A stretch of 64,000 bases of DNA. Source: Lentisphaera profundi. GTDB lineage: Bacteria > Verrucomicrobiota > Lentisphaeria > Lentisphaerales > Lentisphaeraceae. Below, piece by piece: positions 46,754-55,283 of this stretch. The notes beneath the pieces are model-generated. The model saw nothing but the letters and a program-made list of their open reading frames with translations. It searched no databases and was not told the origin of the DNA. The first letter of the stretch is position 1. Every line of letters begins with the position of its first letter. A program made the position numbers and the translations under genes. The stretch covers positions 1,550,001 through 1,614,000 of the forward strand of contig NZ_CP117812.1 of NCBI RefSeq assembly GCF_028728065.1, given 5' to 3'.

Positions 46754-47587
46754 TTAGAGCAGGCGAGTATTCCCATCAGCAAAGTCAACATACTTTTTCT
46801 TGTAGAGTGCACCTAAAGCTTTTTTAAATACTTTACGGCTCACACCAAACTCACCTTGGACAGTCTCTGCCGATGATTTAGAATCATAAGGCATCACACC
46901 ATCAGATTCTTTAAGGTATTTGATGATGAACAACTCTAAATCATCTTGAACCGCTTCATGAAGAGGAAATAAGGTTACATCTAGCTTGCCATCATTACGG
47001 ATTGCTTTCACAAAGACATTGAGGATATCGCCTTTTTCAGGGAGCTCAGTAAAGTCACTATCAAAGATCATGGCGTGATACTTATTATCGACAACCATGC
47101 GCCATCCCAGCTCATGCTGCTCATAAATAATACCTTTGAAAGGATTACCCACTTCTATATCGGAAACATCATTTTTTAATTGATTACGTACTTTACCAGT
47201 AGCGATTACACGCTGACTCACGTCATCATATTTCAGGTAAACAAAAGCTTTTTGACCCACTTGAAAGGGATAGGGTTGATGAGAAAAAGGAACAAATAAA
47301 TCTTTCGGTAAACCCCAGTCTAAGAACGCACCAAAGTCATTGATATCTATAACATCTAGGAAAGCACATTCACCGACAATAGCCAAAGGCGTCTCTGTAG
47401 TTGCAATGATTCTATCTTCCGAGTCAGTATAAATGAAGACTTCAATATCGTCTCCCTCAGTTAAACCTTCTGGACAATAGCGCTTTGGAATTAAAACATC
47501 TTGTCCTGACTCCAAATTGCCCAAGTAAGCTCCAAAATCTACTAAACGCAACACTCTTAACGTATTATAACTACCAATATCAATCAT
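46754..47587 (-). CDS. cvfB: S1 RNA-binding protein of the CvfB family
   Basis: 277 aa. It opens with an S1-like beta-barrel (L-V-D-F-G-A-Y-L), followed by a second (V-I-D-I-N-D-F-G-A-F-L-D-W-G) near residues 80-95 and a third region, and ends in a winged-helix-like segment (F-G-V-S-R-K-V-F-K-K-A-L-G-A-L-Y-K-K) near 250-270. That is the layout of CvfB/YitL. The family binds RNA and affects virulence gene expression in staphylococci; here its role is open. The MMPL gene follows directly, TAA next to ATG. Confidence 0.88.
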   Translation of the reverse strand: MIDIGSYNTLRVLRLVDFGAYLGNLESGQDVLIPKRYCPEGLTEGDDIEVFIYTDSEDRIIATTETPLAIVGECAFLDVIDINDFGAFLDWGLPKDLFVPFSHQPYPFQVGQKAFVYLKYDDVSQRVIATGKVRNQLKNDVSDIEVGNPFKGIIYEQHELGWRMVVDNKYHAMIFDSDFTELPEKGDILNVFVKAIRNDGKLDVTLFPLHEAVQDDLELFIIKYLKESDGVMPYDSKSSAETVQGEFGVSRKVFKKALGALYKKKYVDFADGNTRLL

Positions 47588-47647
47588 ATCTATTCACTTA
47601 TTATTATATTTATACTCTACACTAATGCAGACGCTTACTTAGCAAAA

Positions 47648-49558
47648 TCATTTACTCGCAATAAGCTCTAAAAAGTCCTTACCATAACGTGCGGCTCTAT
47701 AATCACCCACGCCTTTAATTTTTCGAAAGCCATCTAAATCAACAGGTTTCCCATCTTCCAAAGCTTTTAGTGCGGCATTGCTCAAGACTAACCAAGGTTC
47801 GACATCATCGCGTTTTGCTAATTCATTTCGCAACTGACGCAGCTCTTCGTATAAATCCCCGCCCTCAATTTTTTGTTTTCTCTGAATCGCTTCTATCGCA
47901 CGCGAAGGCTCGCGTTTGATTCTTTTCTTTTTACTAGGAACCATGAGTTCTAAAGCTTTGGGTCTTTCGATAAATTCGCTGCCCATAGTAGTGATCTTCA
48001 GAACGGGGTACTTATCCTTGGTGCGTTTCACCAAGCCCTTACCTTCTAAACTCTGAAGTAATTCACGAATATGAGATTGATCCATCATATCTAAACAGCC
48101 GTAGTGATCCGAATCTTTTAAACGGCTTCCCACTATCGAAGCATCGCGACTTCCGGTCACTAACATTGCTATTTTAGATAAGCCTAAATAACCACTAAAG
48201 TTCTCGACGGCTTCCATTAAGCGTAAAACTTGTTTTGTTTCGACTTCACTTAAACGACGGTATTCGCCTCCAGTTCCCGATGCGGGCTGACAACGATCGC
48301 AGGTACCACAACGCCAGCTTGAATCATCGGCACCAAAATACTTAATCAAATAATCTTGACGGCAATCACGGGTTTGAACATAGGAAATCATTTCGTCTAA
48401 GCGTTCGACTTCTGAATCACGTCTCTTTTTCAAACCTGAAAAATCTATATCTAGCGCGCCATCAGATAAAACTTCGAAACTTCTACCCGAAAAGGGCGGT
48501 TCCCAGAGAACTTGATCACCCTTCAAGGCATTCACAACTCGCTTCACTTGTTCGGGTTTCAAACCCGTTATAGAGCACATCTGATAATAGGAAATCTCGA
48601 TCATCGCACCATTCATCATGGTATCGCCATGACGCTCTAAAAAGCGGTGAATAAAAATAGCACGCTGAGTCTTGGGAGTAGGAAAATCTGCGAGCAGCTG
48701 CTCGCGACTTTTGGCAAAACCCATTTTTCCCGTGTTTTCTTGGCGAAAGCCACGGCGAATATAATTTTTCTTCTCTAATTCTTTCATCACTCCAGAGAGC
48801 TGTTGCTCACCTTTCGCTTTGGGAATCATCTCGGCGAGTTCACCTAGAGTCATTTCAAAATAGTTCTCGCCAGTGCGCTTACACATATTCACTAAAGTCA
48901 GCCAGGTACTGCGAATCATAGCTTCATCAGGGTTATTGAGGTCAATCAAAAATTCATGGGTGTATCGATCTGCAAATGAAAAGAGTAAAACACAAGTTGA
49001 TTGCTCTCCATCACGTCCTGCACGTCCCACTTCTTGGTAATAAGCTTCTATCGCACCTGGAAAATTATAGTGAATAACCTGACGAATATCCGCTCGATCA
49101 ATTCCCATGCCAAAAGCATTTGTTGCCGCTAAAACTGGGTTTGAATCATAGAGAAAATAATCCTGAGCATCATTGCGATCGCGATCACTCATTCCGCCAT
49201 GATAACCACGAATTGATAAGCCATCCATCACTTCTTCTACCGCTTTACGGGTGGAACAATAAATAATTGTCGGCTTGCGATCTTCGAGCAATTCGCGAAT
49301 TTTTTCTAACTTCTTATCTTTCTTTGAACATTCCTCTACCATCAAACTCAAATTGGGGCGGGCAAAACCCGTCACTACCACATCCATTTCTGGGCGTCGT
49401 AACTGGGTTTTTATATCATCTCTAACTCGTGGCGTCGCGGTAGCGGTAAAAGCACAAATTTGCTTAATACCCAGTTTCTGAGCCATCTCACCCAAACGGG
49501 TATAATCAGGACGGAAGTCATGGCCCCATTGGGATATACAGTGAGCTTCATCGACCAC
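47648..49558 (-). CDS. recQ: RecQ helicase, C-terminal part (after frameshift)
   Basis: 636 aa in this frame, counting from a GTG inside motif II, which is not a natural start. It continues RecQ: V-D-E-A-H-C-I-S-Q-W-G-H-D-F-R-P-D-Y (motif II), the SAT motif A-T-A-T, I-I-Y-C-S-T, Q-x-x-G-R-A-G-R-D (motif VI) near residue 185, a zinc site with four Cys near 400-425 (C-R, C-G-T-C, C-Q-P), the RQC winged helix and a C-terminal HRDC domain. The missing N-terminus is the neighbouring frame. Whether a functional helicase is made depends on the run of five C discussed in the findings. Confidence 0.85.
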   Translation of the reverse strand: MVDEAHCISQWGHDFRPDYTRLGEMAQKLGIKQICAFTATATPRVRDDIKTQLRRPEMDVVVTGFARPNLSLMVEECSKKDKKLEKIRELLEDRKPTIIYCSTRKAVEEVMDGLSIRGYHGGMSDRDRNDAQDYFLYDSNPVLAATNAFGMGIDRADIRQVIHYNFPGAIEAYYQEVGRAGRDGEQSTCVLLFSFADRYTHEFLIDLNNPDEAMIRSTWLTLVNMCKRTGENYFEMTLGELAEMIPKAKGEQQLSGVMKELEKKNYIRRGFRQENTGKMGFAKSREQLLADFPTPKTQRAIFIHRFLERHGDTMMNGAMIEISYYQMCSITGLKPEQVKRVVNALKGDQVLWEPPFSGRSFEVLSDGALDIDFSGLKKRRDSEVERLDEMISYVQTRDCRQDYLIKYFGADDSSWRCGTCDRCQPASGTGGEYRRLSEVETKQVLRLMEAVENFSGYLGLSKIAMLVTGSRDASIVGSRLKDSDHYGCLDMMDQSHIRELLQSLEGKGLVKRTKDKYPVLKITTMGSEFIERPKALELMVPSKKKRIKREPSRAIEAIQRKQKIEGGDLYEELRQLRNELAKRDDVEPWLVLSNAALKALEDGKPVDLDGFRKIKGVGDYRAARYGKDFLELIASK

Positions 49559-49959
49559 TAAACTAACGGGGGATAATCTTTCAGTAAATCGCGAAAGGCT
49601 TGTGAACGCATGCGTTCAGGTGCAACATAAAGTAATTTAATCATCCCTTGCTGAGTTTGCATGAGGATATTATTTTGAATAGTTTGGCTTTGGGTACTAT
49701 TGATAAACTCAGCTGAAATGCCCTTATTCTTCAAGGCATCTACTTGGTCTTTCATCAGCGCAATCAGCGGAGAAATAACCACTGTGTAACCCTGTCTGAC
49801 TAAAGCCGGAAGTTGGTAACAGAGAGATTTCCCTGCTCCCGTAGGCATGACAACACAGAGGTCCTCACCCTTATAAACTCTCTCTATAACTTGATCCTGT
49901 CCTTCTAGAAAGGTATCAAAGGAGAAGAACTTCTTGAGTCCTTCACGCAATTCATTCAT
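49558..49959 (-). CDS. recQ: RecQ helicase, N-terminal part (before frameshift)
   Basis: 133 aa. Motif 0 (F-x-x-Q-x-x-V-I) and the Walker A motif M-P-T-G-A-G-K-S near residue 40 are those of RecQ, as are I-S-P-L-I-A-L-M-K-D-Q and Y-V-A-P-E-R. The frame stops at TAG just after D-Y-P-P-L-V, where other RecQ proteins run on to the DEAH box. The CCCCC run at 49568-49572 (minus strand) with one more C would read D-Y-P-P-V-S-L-V-V-D-E-A-H without a break. It is three bases from the regulator gene and in its operon. Confidence 0.85.
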   Translation of the reverse strand: MNELREGLKKFFSFDTFLEGQDQVIERVYKGEDLCVVMPTGAGKSLCYQLPALVRQGYTVVISPLIALMKDQVDALKNKGISAEFINSTQSQTIQNNILMQTQQGMIKLLYVAPERMRSQAFRDLLKDYPPLV

Positions 49960-49962
49960 AAA

Positions 49963-51507
49963 CTAGAAACGGTTGCTCGAAGACTTTTTGAAGTCTTTGA
50001 GATTTATTTTGAGCTTATTAAACTTATAATTGAGTACCCGTGGAGTCGTATTGAGCGCTCGAGCTGCTGCCGCTGCATTGCCGCGATGACGCTTCAAGGC
50101 TTCAACCAAAAGTTCTCTTTCGTAGGTTTCGAGCGATGCCTGTAAATCGGTAACCGTATTATTATCGGGGTCATCTTCATTGAGGCCCGCCGCTTGTAGC
50201 GATGGAGGTAAGTTATAGCCGTGAATTACATCATCATCAGTACTGAGAACAGCTCTTTCGATACAGTTCTTCAGTTCCAAAACATTGCCTGGCCAGTGAT
50301 AAGCCATCACCATATTAATTGCAGGAGTTGAAATACGTACAACTTTTTTACCATAGGAACGATTAAATTCATCTAAGAAATAATCGGCGAGTAAAGTGAT
50401 GTCTGATTTACGGTCACGCAAAGGTGGGACTACCAGTGTATTCACACTCAAACGATAGTAAAAGCTTTCTGAAATTTCTTCTGTTTCGATGGCTATATCT
50501 ACGTCTTTATAAGTCCCTACAACAAGGCGAACATTAGATTTTAATAATTCTGTACCACCAACACGTTTGAAAGTTTGATTCTGTAAATAATCTTCGAGTT
50601 GCTGCTGAATTTCCATTGAGGTATCAGTTAACTCATCAATATAGAGTGTTCCACCATGAGCTTTCTCTAACATACCTGCTTTGATTAGGCGGCCATCGCG
50701 TTCCACTCCAAAGAGTTCTTTTTCAACCATATTAATAGGCAGACCACTGCAATTCAATGATAGGAATGTACTCATTTTGCGAATACCGCTAAAGTGAATC
50801 GCACGTGCGGTCAATTCTTTGCCCACACCACTTTCACCCATGATCAAGATCGATCCGTGGTTATTGCCCATGAGGTTGATATTTTCAAAAACTTTTTGCA
50901 TAACACGGGAATTCCCCACCATGTTACTAGGGTTGTAGCGATTGCCCAATTCTTTCTGTAGACGACTATTTTCAGCTTTAAGAGTGTTTTTCTCTTCTAT
51001 ACCTTCGCGAATTTGAAAAACTGCATCAGCAAGCAAATTGGCAATAATTTCTAAAAGTTGTTTTTTGCCTTCCCAATCAATAGTCGCAGTCGCTTCTAAA
51101 TCAACTGAAATAGTACCAATCAATTCATCATTTCGCATAACGGGAACACAAACAAAACCAATATCGTGGCGTTTACGCGCACGGGTTCTATCTAAAAAGC
51201 TTTCTTCTTCAGCAATATTGGGGATTACAATCGCTTGACGATTGAGACCTACTAAACCTGTCACACCTTCGCCCAGAGAATAACGCCCACGGCCTTTTTC
51301 CTGTGCGCTCAAGCCTTTAGAAGCTTCAATAATCAGAGCATTTTCGTTGACGTGAAACAAAGTCAAAGTCGCTCTCTCTGTCCTCATCTCGGTCTCTAAA
51401 ATATCCAAAACTTCATTGAGTAGTGTGTTAACATTCTTATGTCTCAATAAAGACTGAGAGATCTTATAAATAATCAAAAGATCATTCGAAAACTTAGAAC
51501 TTGCCAT
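49963..51507 (-). CDS. NifA-like GAF-AAA+-Fis regulator lacking GAFTGA
   Basis: 514 aa. The GAF domain spans about 20-170. The AAA+ part has Walker A G-E-S-G-V-G-K near 223-229, Walker B G-G-T-L-Y-I-D-E-L near 290, the arginine-finger region Y-Y-R-L-S and P-P-L-R-D-R. The C-terminal Fis helix-turn-helix is near 470-505 (A-A-A-A-R-A-L-N-T-T). Between E-L-F-G and G-G-T-L the GAFTGA loop that contacts sigma-54 is absent. I start at the ATG at 51507 behind a GGGGG site; an ATG 22 codons earlier is also in frame. Confidence 0.85.
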   Translation of the reverse strand: MASSKFSNDLLIIYKISQSLLRHKNVNTLLNEVLDILETEMRTERATLTLFHVNENALIIEASKGLSAQEKGRGRYSLGEGVTGLVGLNRQAIVIPNIAEEESFLDRTRARKRHDIGFVCVPVMRNDELIGTISVDLEATATIDWEGKKQLLEIIANLLADAVFQIREGIEEKNTLKAENSRLQKELGNRYNPSNMVGNSRVMQKVFENINLMGNNHGSILIMGESGVGKELTARAIHFSGIRKMSTFLSLNCSGLPINMVEKELFGVERDGRLIKAGMLEKAHGGTLYIDELTDTSMEIQQQLEDYLQNQTFKRVGGTELLKSNVRLVVGTYKDVDIAIETEEISESFYYRLSVNTLVVPPLRDRKSDITLLADYFLDEFNRSYGKKVVRISTPAINMVMAYHWPGNVLELKNCIERAVLSTDDDVIHGYNLPPSLQAAGLNEDDPDNNTVTDLQASLETYERELLVEALKRHRGNAAAAARALNTTPRVLNYKFNKLKINLKDFKKSSSNRF

Positions 51508-51716
51508 TTTTGGCCCCCATACTGTGAAAATATTACAAAAATCGTATAAAACTTTTCTAAAATATACATTCATCGTACTTTTGCTAGTCCTAGCTTAAGG
51601 GGAAAAACGGAAAAAAATGTAATTTTTGAGTTTTTCTTGAAAAACCTCGAAAAATCCTGTTTTTTAGTCTTGCAGGAAATAATTTGTGAATTATCATAAG
51701 GCACTTCAAAACCCCT

Positions 51717-51798
51717 GGTGGGGTTCCCGAGCGGTCAAAGGGAGCAGACTGTAAATCTGCCGGCTACGCCTTCGAAGGTTCGAATCCTTCCCCCACCA
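51717..51798 (+). tRNA. tRNA-Tyr (anticodon GTA)
   Basis: 82 nt. The acceptor GGTGGGG pairs with CCCCACC, followed by discriminator A. The anticodon loop is CTGTAAA in the stem GCAGA/TCTGC, the T-arm is GAAGG TTCGAAT CCTTC, and a long variable arm is present as expected for bacterial tRNA-Tyr. The CCA end is not encoded. Confidence 0.95.
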
Positions 51799-51802
51799 CT
51801 TC

Positions 51803-51834
51803 AAAGCCTTGACTTTTAGTCAAGGCTTTTTTTG
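51803..51834 (+). terminator. rho-independent terminator of tRNA-Tyr
   Basis: Stem AAAGCCTTGACT / AGTCAAGGCTTT with a TTT loop, then seven T. Confidence 0.92.
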
Positions 51835-51843
51835 TGCCAGAAT

Positions 51844-53523
51844 TTATTCTTTTTCTAAACCAAAAGCTTGATTAACTAATGAATTAATTTCTTTTTTGCG
51901 CTGATCATCAAAATCACCGCTCTCATAAGTATTTTTAACCAGTGCAATAATTGCCTGCCCACATTCAGATTGCGGATCTGGCAAAGGAAACTTCTTCACA
52001 TACTGACTAATAAATCGACGACGTCCCGAATAGAGTTTATTATTGAATTTTGCATCGTAGTACTTTTCTATAAAAGGCGAGTTGGCTACTGCCAGAGCTA
52101 AATAAATTAAATCCAAATTTTCCAAACCCTGGCTCGACAACCAGTAACAATCGCCATTGACCACTGCACCACTCGTATCTAACCAAAATAAGGGCTTCAC
52201 TGAAATATCACGAAAAACAATTTTAGGATACTTCCACTTGCCTGGGTCATGAGCGACCCAAAGCTCATACCAACGACGAGTTTTAGATTCTTGTAGGTAC
52301 TTTCGCGCCTTCAGTACTTCGCTATGTTTTTCTAAAAATGCTTTTGTCTTCGGATAAGTCTCTAATTCAATCACACGCTTTTGTCCCTCACGTATCTCAT
52401 GTGTATAGAGCACCAAGGCACTTGCGTCTCGCTTAGGTCTATACTGTGCCGCTTCATAATGCGTAATCAGAGGCTTCAGCATCTCAGGCCTTTCATCTTT
52501 GGGCATCCCCAACCAATCTTGTTTTATAAAAACCTTATCAGCTGTCGATTTGATGCCCACGGATATTTTATTTATATCCGCAAAGCGACAAAACGTAAAA
52601 CGATCGACTTGTGCGAGCCATTGCTCGCCCTGCGCTGTCTTCTGTGTCCAAATATCATTGACTTTCTCTCCAAAAAGTAGCTCTCCTTGGGTAATCCTGT
52701 ATTGCCGCTCTCCAACACTGACACATTGATCCTCATGAAGATAATCAAATAGATCTCCCACTACCGCTTCTTTGGGGCTAATACTTGTGTCTGTATAAAT
52801 TGACGTTAAAGGGCATGCCTTTTTTTGCTTACCCACACTGCCAACAAAAACCAAAGGCAATACCGCCGCTTCAAATAATCGACTATCGCCAAAATCCCAC
52901 ATGTGATCTAAGCATATCTTCGTCTTTATGTATTCTCGTATTGCCCAACTTCCCTTGGTACTCATTAAGCGATTGCTCACAACAAAGGCACTCTTGCCAC
53001 CTTTTTTAAGGCTCATTTCTCCTGCAACAATGAAGGCATGCGCTAAATCAAGACTTCCAGAAAGCTTGAATTCTTTCGCAATTCTCTGGGAAACATCGGC
53101 CCCCATCGCTTGGGGACGTACATAAGGTGGGTTGCTAATAATTAAATCATGCTTAATAATGCGTTCTTTATTTAGTAAATCCTCTAGAAAGTCTTTCTGA
53201 TAAAAAACAAAACTCACCATGGGGTAGCAATTCTCTAAGCTTCGTCGACAATGTTTTATCGCTTCGGCATCGGTATCGTAGAGTCGTACTCTTATATTTT
53301 CGTAGCCATTCTCTAATAAGACATCCAACAATGATTTAATTAATTGCCCGTCTCCAACAGCTGGGTCAAGAATGGTCACTAAAGAATTTTTATCCTTTCC
53401 TTTCCAATACTTAAATACTTGCTCAGCCATAAATCGGGCTAATTGAGGCGGGGTATAATGCGCGCCAGTAGCTTTCCTTTCGGTAAGGCCCTTATGACCC
53501 TGGGGTATTGACGAACTAGGCAT
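51844..53523 (-). CDS. N6-adenine DNA methyltransferase (TaqI/Eco57I type)
   Basis: 559 aa from the ATG at 53523; the frame is open 32 codons more but the N-terminal family pattern starts here. Motif X/I region: T-G-A-H-Y-T-P-P near residue 18, D-P-A-V-G-D-G-Q (motif I) near 50, N-P-P-Y (motif IV) near 128. The C-terminal 280 residues resemble the target-recognition part of TaqI-type enzymes. It methylates adenine in a specific DNA sequence. No endonuclease gene is next to it, and no REase motif is visible in the same chain, so it appears to be an orphan or a one-chain type II enzyme without its cutting half. Confidence 0.88.
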   Translation of the reverse strand: MPSSSIPQGHKGLTERKATGAHYTPPQLARFMAEQVFKYWKGKDKNSLVTILDPAVGDGQLIKSLLDVLLENGYENIRVRLYDTDAEAIKHCRRSLENCYPMVSFVFYQKDFLEDLLNKERIIKHDLIISNPPYVRPQAMGADVSQRIAKEFKLSGSLDLAHAFIVAGEMSLKKGGKSAFVVSNRLMSTKGSWAIREYIKTKICLDHMWDFGDSRLFEAAVLPLVFVGSVGKQKKACPLTSIYTDTSISPKEAVVGDLFDYLHEDQCVSVGERQYRITQGELLFGEKVNDIWTQKTAQGEQWLAQVDRFTFCRFADINKISVGIKSTADKVFIKQDWLGMPKDERPEMLKPLITHYEAAQYRPKRDASALVLYTHEIREGQKRVIELETYPKTKAFLEKHSEVLKARKYLQESKTRRWYELWVAHDPGKWKYPKIVFRDISVKPLFWLDTSGAVVNGDCYWLSSQGLENLDLIYLALAVANSPFIEKYYDAKFNNKLYSGRRRFISQYVKKFPLPDPQSECGQAIIALVKNTYESGDFDDQRKKEINSLVNQAFGLEKE

Positions 53524-53744
53524 GGCAATCTTCTTCTTTTTTACATAATAAAAGCGAATGTAATAGATCCCTGTGATCTTACAAGATTTTAACTTAAGTC
53601 TCTGTAAAGAGAACTCCACTCACTAAAACCATGCTCATATTCTTGTATTTTTAAGAAAAATTAAACTTTTTTCCAATTTCGCATCCAATTTCCATCCGAG
53701 CTAACGCATATAGTGCTAAACCAATATAAATATTCAGGAGCCCT

Positions 53745-55283
53745 ATGAACAAATCGCACTTTTTATTAGCCGCTGCAAGCGCATTTATTTCTCCCCTTAT
53801 TTCTGCGGAAAACGCAAAACCCAATGTCATCCTCATCATGGCCGATGACCTTGGTTGGGCCGACACTGGTTTTAATGGTAGTAAAGTCGTCAAAACTCCT
53901 CATCTCGATCAAATGGCTGCGGAAGGTTTACAATTCAATCGTTTCTATTCAGCTTCTAGCGTCTGTTCCCCTACTCGCGCGAGCGTCCTAACTGGCCGTA
54001 ACCCTTATCGAACAGGTGTCCCTACTGCCAATCAAGGCTTTCTTCGTCCTGAAGAAATCACTCTACCCGAGATCTTACGTGAACAGGGCTACGCTACTGG
54101 TCATTTCGGCAAATGGCATTTAGGAACCCTCACTCATACTGAAAAAGATGCCAATCGCGGCAAGCCAGGAAACACTAAAGAGTTTAACCCCCCTAAACTT
54201 CATGGCTATGACAATGCTTTTGTTACCGAATCAAAAGTCCCCACTTATGACCCCATGCTCAAACCCGCGAAATTCGCCAAGGGAGAAAGCTCAAAACTCG
54301 GCTGGGAATACCTAAAAGAAGGGCAAGAGAGCCAAGCTTACGGAACTTTCTATTGGGATATAGAAGGCAATAAAGTCAGCGATAACCTCAGTGGCGACGA
54401 TAGCCGCGTCATTATGGATCGCGTCCTTCCTTTTATTGATCAATCTCTAGAAGACAACAAGCCCTTCATCTCCGTTATTTGGTTTCACACTCCTCACCTC
54501 CCTTGCGTCGCTGGTCCAAAGCATCAGGAAATGTACAAAGAACACCCTATTCATTTGCGTAATTATGCTGGTTGTATTACTGCCATGGATGAACAAATTG
54601 GCCGCCTCAGAAAACATTTAGCTGCTAAAGGAGCTGACCAAAATACGATGATCTGGTTTTGTTCTGATAATGGCCCAGAGAGTCAAGAGCGTCCTGATAA
54701 TGGCAGTGCTGGCCACTTCCGTGGCCGTAAACGCGACCTCTATGAAGGCGGTGTTCGTGTTCCTTCCGTCATGGTTTGGCCTGCTAAAATAAGCCAGGCA
54801 AAAGAAGTCAACCTGCCCTGTATTACTTCTGATTACCTACCAACCGTTCTCGATGCACTCAAAATCTCTCACCCTGAACCTTCTTATGCACTTGACGGCC
54901 GCTCACTGATGCCCATTATCGAAGGTGATTTAGAGCAGCGTAATTCTCAAATTGGCCTCATGTATAGCAATCGCATTGCTTGGCATAAAGAAGATTTTAA
55001 GCTCATTTCTTATAACAGTGGCCAAAAATATGAACTCTATAACCTGGTTTTAGACCCTTCTGAAAAGTCTGATATCGCTTCACAAAACCCTGAATTGGTC
55101 GAAGAACTCAAAAAAGACATGCTCGTATGGCATGCATCAGTAAAAAATAGCTTTGACGGTACTGAATATGGCACAAAGTCTCTTGAACGCTTAGGCAAGC
55201 AATGGAGCTCTCCACTAAACACTCAGCCCAAATCTAAGAAAACAAAAAGTAAAAAGAAGAAATCTAAAAAGGAGAAAAAATGA
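53745..55283 (+). CDS. exported sulfatase, first of operon
   Basis: 512 aa with a signal peptide (residues 1-21). The catalytic Cys74 is in C-S-P-T-R-A-S-V-L-T-G-R; D34-D35 and the later S-D-N-G-P-E bind calcium; G-K-W-H-L-G is exact. The last 18 residues are almost all Lys and Ser (K-K-T-K-S-K-K-K-K-S-K-K-E-K-K), a tail absent from typical family members. The final codons AAA AAG GAG AAA AAA TGA also hold the Shine-Dalgarno of the next gene, whose ATG overlaps the stop (ATGA). AGGAG precedes its own ATG. Confidence 0.95.
   Translation: MNKSHFLLAAASAFISPLISAENAKPNVILIMADDLGWADTGFNGSKVVKTPHLDQMAAEGLQFNRFYSASSVCSPTRASVLTGRNPYRTGVPTANQGFLRPEEITLPEILREQGYATGHFGKWHLGTLTHTEKDANRGKPGNTKEFNPPKLHGYDNAFVTESKVPTYDPMLKPAKFAKGESSKLGWEYLKEGQESQAYGTFYWDIEGNKVSDNLSGDDSRVIMDRVLPFIDQSLEDNKPFISVIWFHTPHLPCVAGPKHQEMYKEHPIHLRNYAGCITAMDEQIGRLRKHLAAKGADQNTMIWFCSDNGPESQERPDNGSAGHFRGRKRDLYEGGVRVPSVMVWPAKISQAKEVNLPCITSDYLPTVLDALKISHPEPSYALDGRSLMPIIEGDLEQRNSQIGLMYSNRIAWHKEDFKLISYNSGQKYELYNLVLDPSEKSDIASQNPELVEELKKDMLVWHASVKNSFDGTEYGTKSLERLGKQWSSPLNTQPKSKKTKSKKKKSKKEKK

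Noticed and set aside
49558-49580. Programmed -1 frameshift in recQ
   Set aside because: There is a C run but no stem-loop or internal Shine-Dalgarno that I can see, and RecQ is not known to use recoding; error or mutation is simpler.
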